Of a DNA stretch of 64,000 nt, positions 57,461 through 64,000 are shown in pieces. Source of the stretch: Paulownia fortunei (taxonomy: Eukaryota; Streptophyta; Magnoliopsida; Lamiales; Paulowniaceae); contig CM033116.1 of assembly GCA_019321725.1 (NCBI GenBank), positions 7,272,841-7,336,840 on the forward strand. Direction: 5' to 3'. The position numbers and the translations under genes are program-made. Within the stretch, counting starts at the first letter, position 1, and each line of letters starts with the position of its first letter. A model generated the notes under the pieces. The model was not told the DNA's origin. It did not search any database and saw only the letters and a list, made by a program, of their open reading frames with translations.

Positions 57461-58317
57461 TTCTGTCTTCGCCTCCTGGTCCTTCGATGCATTCTAGCAT
57501 TGATTTTTATAGTGTCCGGTCTTTTCGCAATTCCAACACTCAATGGTTTTTGAGTTATGAGAATTACTGGGATTTTTGGATTTGGACCTCTTATCTTTGA
57601 TCTACCTCGATAGTTCGATCTGTCACGTCCATTCCCTCTGGTTGAATTTCTTCCTCTTGACTCTGTATGCAAAATAGAAAAGATTGATGATTCACCCGAC
57701 TCTCTCCGTCGGATGTCTTCACTGAGAACCAGATCATGAACATTGTCAAATTTTAACTTATTGCTTCCCGATGAGCTACTCACAGTCATGACAGTAGTAT
57801 TCTAGCTTTCTGGTAGAGAAGATAAAAGTATCAATGCTCGTACTTCTTCATCGAATTCAATCCCAACTGAACTTAATTAGGTCGTGATTGTGTTAAGTTC
57901 ATTGAGATGTTGAGCTACTAATGCGCCTTCCGTCATTCGCAAATTGAACAAATGCCTCATCAAGTGAACTTTATTTATGGCCGATGGTTTCTCATACATA
58001 CTGGAGAGAGCCGCCATAAGACCTGTCTTGGTCTTTTTCTTTACTATGTTGAAAGTAACATTGCGGGAAAATGTCAATTAGATAACTCCAAAGGCTTATC
58101 TGTTGAGAAGATTCCAGTCTTTTTTCTTCATAGCTTCTAGCTTCTTCCCTGAGAGAGGTTGATACAGGATTCTTTGATATAGGTAATCCTCTATCTTCAT
58201 TTTCCAGAACCCAAAATCTGCGCCATCAAATTTCTCGAGTTTCACCTTTCCTTCATCTGTTGTCATTGCTCTTACTCGAAACTGACTTCCTCCGGATCAT
58301 TTCTGACTTTTCCTGGA
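57457..58317 (-). pseudogene. Copia gag with CCHC knuckle, broken
   Basis: N-terminal FDGADFGFWKMKIEDYLYQ (near 58180-58230), then NKVHLMRHLFNLRMTEGALV and AQHLNELNTITT (57877-58077), then KLKFDNVHDLVLSEDIRRRE (57457-57789). The knuckle ECWNCEKTGHYKNQC is readable in another frame at about 57490-57540. Several frameshifts are present. Confidence 0.85.
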
Positions 58318-58330
58318 GCTCTGATACCAA
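58318..58330 (-). other. Primer-binding site of the minus-strand Copia element
   Basis: On the minus strand it reads TTGGTATCAGAGC, the exact plant initiator-Met complement, one base inside the 5' LTR. Confidence 0.9.
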
Positions 58331-58331
58331 T

Positions 58332-58760
58332 TGTTGGGAAATTATAGAAATTCCCGATAAATCAGATTGGTGAGAATGAAAATAATACACATAAATTTGA
58401 TAACGAAGTTCGGCCAATTGTGCCTACATCTCTAACCTGCTGCAGATCGTTTTACTAAAGAGATAAAAAATACAAGTGTTTACAACACTTACAACTCACA
58501 ACTCACACAAGAATTTTTCTTTACAAAATTCTTTTACAAGCTTTCTCTTAAGCTTTTCTCTCAAACTCTCTCTAATTCTCTAATTTTGGGATGTTCTACA
58601 AATAAGTGCTAGAGGGGTTTATATAGGCTTCAAAAAATATGGGTGGTAAAATTTAGGTAAGAAATTAGGCAAGAAATTAGGTTAGACACCTTAATTGACA
58701 ATTGCCTAAATTAGGCACATTTCATTTTTGACCAAAAATGATTTGGCCATTTTCTTGACA
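58332..58760 (-). repeat. 5' LTR of the minus-strand Copia element
   Basis: 429 bp. In minus sense it begins TGTCAAGAAAATGGCC and ends TTTCCCAACA. It includes a TATA-like CCTATATAAAC at 58617-58627 (minus). AAAAT directly follows its outer end. Confidence 0.92.
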
Positions 58761-58765
58761 AAAAT

Positions 58766-59870
58766 TAAAATGGTGGTATTCAACATTGACCCTAATATTG
58801 TAGCTGGTCCGGATGGTTGCTCGTCACTATTTTTTCAAGCGTGTTGGGTTTCATAGCTGAAGATTTGCTTAATGCTTGCATTGATTTTTTCAGTGGCACT
58901 ACAATATCTCGATCTTTCATTGCAACCTCCATTGAACTAAGCCAATTTCGATCGATTAGTCTATGCAATGTCATCAATAAAATAATATCTCAGCTCTTAT
59001 GCAACAAATTATCCGCTTTGCTTTCGAAGTTAATATCGCCGGCTCAGAGTGGCTTTATTGCAGGAAGATTCATCAGTAATAATATTATGCTAGCTCAAGA
59101 GCTTGCACACTCAATTGATAATAAGTGTAAGGATGGAAATTTAATTCTTAAACTTGATATGGTGAAGGTATACGATCGAGCACAATGGAGTTTCTTATAT
59201 AACATTTTGCAAAAAATGGGCTTTCCATTGGATTGGATACAATTGATAAAGAATTGTATTGAGAATAACTGGTTCTTTATGTTAATCAATAGTGCTGCAG
59301 CAGGATTTTTTAAATCCTCATAGGGTTTATGCCAAGGTGACCCTCTTTCTCTTGTGTTATTTGTTATTGCATCTAACGTGTTATCCTGGGGCTTAGTGAT
59401 GATAGTATAAAGTATCGTTCGTTGGGTGGACCTTTTATTTCACATCTTGCCTATGCTGATGAGATAATTATTTTCACTAAAGCATCAAAGAAAGGATTGC
59501 GTTCGTTAATGAATTTCCAATGAGCTTATGAAGTTATATCGGGAAAACTGATCAATACTAGCAAATGTAGTTTCGTCACAGGTCAAGGAGTTCCTTCTTT
59601 AAAGATTAAGCAAATTAAGGACATTGCTGGTTTCATTCTTAAAAAGTTGCCTCTAATATATCTTGGTGCTCCATTGTATAAGGGCAGGAAGAAAGCTGTA
59701 ATTTTTTATGACATAATATTGAAGATGCGCCATAGAATTTGTGGTTATGAAAAGAAATTTCTCTCGCATGGCGGTAGATTAGTGCTCATACATAGTGTCT
59801 TACATTCAATGCCACTACATATTCTCCAGGTGTTGTCAGCACCAAAAAAATATCCTCCAACGTATTGATA
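58766..59870 (+). pseudogene. LINE reverse transcriptase, broken
   Basis: It resumes the LINE frame with FNIDPNIVAGPDGCSSLFFQ. Then FRSISLCNVINKIISQLL, ISPAQSGFIAGRFISNNIML and LILKLDMVKVYDRAQW are palm blocks. GLCQGDPLSLVLFVIA follows a stop. The catalytic block reads HLAYADEIIIF at 59443-59475: Asp-Asp is changed to Asp-Glu. KLPLIYLGAPLYKGRKK and RLVLIHSVLHSMPLHIL close the region. Confidence 0.9.
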
Positions 59871-60866
59871 GACTATTTAATTGAATTTTTTGGGGCTCTT
59901 TTGAAGGGCAGTCATGAATACTTTGGAGCTCATGGGATAAATCATGTTTTCCGGTTGACGAGGCGGGTTTAGGAGTCAGACATTTACAAAATATTTGTGA
60001 AGCATTTTCTTACAAGCTTTGGTGGAATTTTAGAATTGGTAATATGCTCTGGGCTTCTTTTATACATAGTAAATACTGTAAAATTGATCATCCATCCATT
60101 GCAAAATGTACGGTGCATCATTCTTCAGTTTGGAAATGGCTTTGCTTGCTCTGAGTTGTTTCTGAACATCTTTTCTGGTGTGTTGGTGTAGGACGTCTTA
60201 GTTTCTGGTTTGATAATTGGCATATGTTGGGACCGTTGAAGAAATTTACGTTTGGTACCGCACTTCAGCTCAGACTTTAATTTCAAGATTTTGGACAATA
60301 AAAAAATAGAATGAATTAATGTTTTTGGAATCTTTACCTACACCTATTGTAGATAAGATTATCAACTTCCCTATTGGCTCAAATTCACCAAATATACATG
60401 TTTGGAAGAATCGTCCTAAATAGCAAATCTGCAAGCTTTTTTGGAATCGTATCCTAACCCCAACTTCTTTAGTTTTTCTTTGGAGATTATCTCAAGATTG
60501 GATACCTATCAATGAATGATTACGGGATAAAGGCTTTGAGTTGCCATCTATTTGTTTTTGCTGCCATGCGTCTGAAGAATTTGTGGCACATTATTCTTAC
60601 ACGGACCTTAGGCTTTGTCAATTTGGAGACATTTCTATTTAGTTTTTCACATTTTGTTGCCCAACACAGATGACATAGTTAACTACATTCATGTGTGGTG
60701 TAATTCCAAAAATTTGGGTAACTACAGACATGTAAGGAATACCCTCTATTTGCTAATTTTATGGTTCATATGGTGATCTCGAAATGATGCCAAACATTGG
60801 GGTATAAAGTTTCGGTCTCAAACTATAATCATCTAAATACTTCAACATCTACAGTATTGTGAGAAA
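59871..60866 (+). pseudogene. LINE ORF2 region between RT and RNase H (zf-RVT)
   Basis: Frames with stops give WDKSCFPVDEAGLGVRHLQ (near 59935) and, at 60430-60620, FWNRILTPTSLVFLWRLSQD followed by CFCCHASEEFVAHYSY, the zinc-binding reverse-transcriptase module of plant LINEs. Confidence 0.75.
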
Positions 60867-61400
60867 ATGAATTTTCTTGGGACTAATTTTTGGAAAGGCG
60901 ATTCAACAATTGCTAAACTTTGGGGATTTATTGGATATAAAAGAAAGGTGGAAAAGATTTTTGTAGTCCTATGGAAGAGACCTCCAGATAATTGGCACAA
61001 GCTTAATTCTGTTGGTTCAAGCAAAGGGAATCTAGGAGCTTTGACAATGGGAGGCATCATAAGGGATTCACACGGTGCTTTATTTCTAGCTTATGCTTCA
61101 TATCTAGGCGATAACATGAATATGTTTGCTGAATTGTCTGCGGTTGTTGAGAAGCTCCAACATTGTTTCAAGCGCGGATTGACTCAAGTCTGGATCGAAA
61201 TTGATACGGCCTATCTAATTCCTATGCTTCAAAAACAAGTTGTAGGCGAATGGCAACAACAATAGTTACTTGGTAAGTTTTAATTCTTGAAAGAAAAAAT
61301 GAATCTCAAGATATCTCACATATTCAGGGAAGGGAACCAAGTTGTGGATTTCCTAGCTAATTATGCTTGTGAGCATAAATCTTCTTTTTTTCTGGAATAG
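60867..61400 (+). pseudogene. LINE C-terminal RNase H, catalytic Asp lost
   Basis: KLNSVGSSKGNLGALTMGG matches the KLN-x-DGSSKGNPG start of plant LINE RNase H, but the first catalytic Asp is Val (GTT at 61011-61013). AELSAVVEKLQHC (Glu block) and VWIEIDTAYLIPML (second Asp block) are kept. A stop follows QQQ; the remainder (NQVVDFLANYACEH) is readable in another frame. Confidence 0.85.
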
Positions 61401-61528
61401 TTCTAACTATCCTAGAGAGATTAGAGGTTTTCTTAACTTAGATAGGATGGAATTTTCTAACTTTAGATTTAAATAAAATATAAGGGAGTGGCACTCCTTA
61501 TTATAAAAAAAAATTCATGATGAGAAAA

Positions 61529-62162
61529 CACTGAAGATGAACATCGGGTTCAACAAAAAATAGATTACCATAAAAAAAACAGTATTATATTGATAGGAAA
61601 ATTTTCAAATTTACTATTTTACTCTCTGAGGAAGGCTAAAATGACCAAAGAGGAAAATATTTGCGTCTTTATTGTGGGTCCCAACCCGATCCGACCTCAG
61701 GATCCGATTCGATTGGATTTATGGACCGTTAATTATCCTGACATCCGTACACTATCTTTTATCATGTCACTTGTTTAGTAAGGAGGAGTCACATCCATGC
61801 CTCATTATCTATAAATAATCCCCACTTGGCTCATTATAAAATAACTTATTTTTTTAATTTAGCTCTTTAACGTGATCTTATCAATCTAAATACCTTAACC
61901 TGATTTAAACATCAGAGAGTTTTAGTTGGGGGACAAATCTAGCTAGCCTGATATATGTTCGTCTTGTAGTCTTTACAAACTCAAATCATTACCTTAGTTC
62001 TAGATCACATTGGTTTTCAAATCCTAACAAGTAGTCATTGGATGACAGTATGCAATTCAATTGCTATGGACATTGCTCAAAATGAAATAAATATATTTTA
62101 GTAGCTATTTAGATTCCAAACATGATTTACGTACAAAAAATAACTACTTACATGATTCTAAT
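61529..62162. other. Spacer between the LINE and the fold-back element
   Basis: AT-rich. A 62-codon frame at 61590-61778 has no domain. Nothing else is supportable. Confidence 0.4.
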
Positions 62163-62167
62163 GGTAT

Positions 62168-62926
62168 TGATGTGGTATCACTCCACTTCTTGAAACTCGT
62201 AGGTGAAAGTCAACTATAAGATGGGTCACTGCTTGCATCACAAAAAGTCGTTAGGGATGCCGGGTGTTGACCCGACGAAAACCCTCCGACGTTTAAGTTA
62301 GTTCTAGAGCAAATAGATGCAAGCCAAAAATCTTGTGAGCATATATCTGCATAATTAATTATTTACCTTTCAATAATGAAAATTGAGGATATTTATAGTG
62401 TTGATATGAGGGTTTTCGTAGGAATAGGCCTTATGGTCTAATAGGTTTAGCTTGAACATTATAGCCCAATTTGTCTTATTATCTTGTGGAGCATATGAAC
62501 TCTATCTATTGGGTTATGTTTTTGTTCTCACCCATAATCCAGACGGACCTCTTGAATTTAGCCTCTTGGCCGAAACAAAGATATGACCTAATAGACCGAG
62601 TTCATGAGCTCTACAAGATAATAAGACAAATTGGACTATAATGTTCAGGCCCATTAAGCCATAAGACCCATTCCTACGAAAACTTTCATATCAACACTAT
62701 AAATACCCCTAGTGTTCATTATTAAAAGGTAGGAGATAAATTACGCAGATATATGCTCTCAAAATTTCTAGCTTGCATCTATTTGTTCTGGAACTGACTT
62801 AAGCGTCGGAAGATTTTTGGCGGGTCAACCCCCGACACCCTAACGACTTATTGTGACGCAGACAGTGACCCACCTTACATTTGACTTTCAACTATGAGTT
62901 TCGAAAAGTGGAGTGATACCACATCA
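62168..62926. mobile_element. Near-palindromic fold-back element with GGTAT target duplication
   Basis: It begins TGATGTGGTATCACTCCACT and ends AGTGGAGTGATACCACATCA, exact inverted copies. The arms (~340-370 bp each) stay inverted-complementary through GGTCACTG/CAGTGACC, ACGTTTAAGTTAGTTC against GAACTGACTTAAGCGTC, GATGCAAGC/GCTTGCATC, GTGTTGATATGA and AAATTGTCTTATTATCTTG, around a short centre near 62540. GGTAT lies on both sides (62163-62167 and 62927-62931). It has no coding capacity. TG..CA ends with a 5 bp duplication recall LTR ends, so a head-to-head joined LTR pair is as likely as a MITE. Confidence 0.85.
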
Positions 62927-62931
62927 GGTAT

Positions 62932-64000
62932 CATGTCTTTTTTTACCATTATGACAATATAAAGAGCATATACTACCAAACACCTTAGTATTTTACAAGA
63001 TAAAAATAACTTATGAGCTCCAAATTTTTATTTTATCAAAACACATTAAAAACTTATTTTTAAAATGAAACCTAAGATCCCATTTTTCACCTCACATTAA
63101 AATAAAAACTCAAGAAATGCACTTAAAACCTTGGAAAGGAACTTCTTTGGCAATTTACAACATATAATCTTTCTTACCAAAATTAGCATTAAAAAGAACT
63201 TCAATTGAAGCTTTGGAGTTTGGACTAGATGAACATTATAAGAGATTTGAACATTTTGAACTCTATCTTTAAGAAAAACTTCACTTATAGGGCTTCTTAC
63301 CCCAAGACCTTCACCAGGAGCCCTAGCCTTGACAATTTCTCACCTATGTACTTCAAAATGGCACACCATAGGTTTAGACTTGGAGAAATCAATTCAACAT
63401 AGATTTCAAATGCTTTTTTAATTTAGCAATGGTTTTTATGTGAAAATAAAAATATGTTTAGTTTAGTGGGTAGAACTATTGACTTTATAAGATTTAAAAA
63501 GAAAATGTGTTTGCCTATGTATTTCCATGCACATTTAATAGTTCCAAAAGAATCATTTTCATATGATCTTATATTAAAATGTAAGAGAAATTACTTGTGG
63601 GTCCTATTATATTTTTTCATTGTCAAATTAATTTATGTTGGGACAAAAAATAATTATTTAATTAATTATGGATTTTGTTGCCTTCGTTATAGCACATCGG
63701 CTGTGGTGAAGATTGAGAGAGAAATTACTGTTTAATTTGTTAGTAGATTTTTATTATTTTTAATTTAATAGAATATTTATATCAAACGTTAATGATGTGG
63801 TCCTATTTCTAAAAAATATACATCCTAGGTCTGGAAACAATGGCTATAGGTCTTAAAAGTTGGTTTTTTCAATTTTTAGGTTTAACTAAAAAGATTTAAA
63901 AATAGAAACAAGTGGGTTTTTTTTTGTTGACAATAAGTGAAACGTATATACTTTAAGGACTTGGAATATATTTGAAGTACTTGGAATAATTGAAAATGAA
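62932..64000. other. AT-rich spacer at the window end
   Basis: No domain, promoter or repeat is clear. A 93-codon plus frame (63454-63735) shows no recognisable similarity and I do not call it a gene. Confidence 0.4.

Larger units (their letters stand above)
53999..58760 (-). mobile_element. Tork-like Copia retrotransposon inside the LINE
   Basis: A minus-strand element: 5' LTR 58332-58760, Met-type primer-binding site, gag, GAG-pre-integrase, integrase, RT, RNase H, a polypurine tract (AAGTGGGAAAT) and a shortened 3' LTR 53999-54266. AAAAT flanks both sides (53994-53998 and 58761-58765), a perfect 5 bp target duplication, and removing the insert restores the LINE frame. Gag and pol order and motifs suggest the Tork/Tnt1 group (inference). 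It has several stops. Confidence 0.92.
51064..61513 (+). mobile_element. Full-length plant LINE (L1 clade), interrupted by a Copia element
   Basis: A non-LTR retrotransposon with ORF1 (N-terminal nucleic-acid-binding part, CCHC), ORF2 endonuclease, RT, zinc-binding region and C-terminal RNase H, then a short A tail near 61505-61513. Without the Copia insert (4767 bp including one target copy) it is ~5.7 kb. ORF1 starts at 51068, only four bases after the target duplication, so almost no 5' UTR remains. Both ORFs are broken and two catalytic residues are changed, so it is dead. Confidence 0.9.

Noticed and set aside
62168..62926. Cassandra-type TRIM carrying a 5S-like promoter
   Set aside because: I see no 5S A-box, intermediate element and C-box, and the repeats are inverted rather than direct.
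63454..63735. 93-codon plus-strand ORF
   Set aside because: No domain is visible and the codon content is as AT-rich as the surrounding spacer.

Overview
The window looks like a gene-poor, AT-rich stretch of a flowering-plant nuclear genome, probably a eudicot. Evidence: one spliced plant-type CCT-domain gene, plant Copia, Gypsy and LINE families with plant initiator-Met or Asp-type primer-binding sites, CACTA and MITE-like remnants, and long non-coding AT-rich spacers. I see no rRNA or tRNA gene and no CRISPR array. All calls were read by eye; no database search was run.

Layout. 1-3036: a MITE-like element, a degenerate minisatellite of about 50 bp units, and a duplicated ~0.5 kb block. 3037-13157: a decayed minus-strand Copia element (Sire/Maximus-like order) with gag, protease, integrase and RNase H pieces but no RT core, plus an extra 3' ORF. 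A solo LTR (6869-8469) sits inside it, flanked by GTAT. 13158-18660: spacer with a TIR MITE (15143-15509) and a second, opposite-strand copy of the same solo LTR (15565-16945). 18669-19874: the only clear host gene, a three-exon CCT-motif protein of 244 aa, with a strong G-quadruplex-like tract and bZIP-type motifs upstream. 19875-26614: spacer, LTR-like debris, a CACTA terminus and a LINE remnant.

26615-48594 is a three-level nest. An LTR-like sequence is split by a Copia element (26984-47436), whose gag is split by a ~12 kb Athila/Tat-like Gypsy element (30624-42661). Each insertion is supported by LTR ends and near-matching 5 bp target duplications, and removing the Gypsy element restores the gag reading frame. 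Between its integrase and 3' LTR the Gypsy element carries two uninterrupted ORFs: an unrecognised 128 aa protein with a Cys4 motif, and a 208 aa, intronless, full-length LONELY GUY (LOG)-type protein. Retrotransposon-borne LOG is the most notable content of the window.

48595-51048 is spacer with a MYB/SANT-like domain relic. 51064-61513 is an essentially full-length plant LINE bounded by a 15 bp target duplication. It is interrupted by a minus-strand Copia element (53999-58760) with a perfect AAAAT duplication. 62168-62926 is a 759 bp near-palindromic fold-back element with a GGTAT duplication. The rest is AT-rich spacer.
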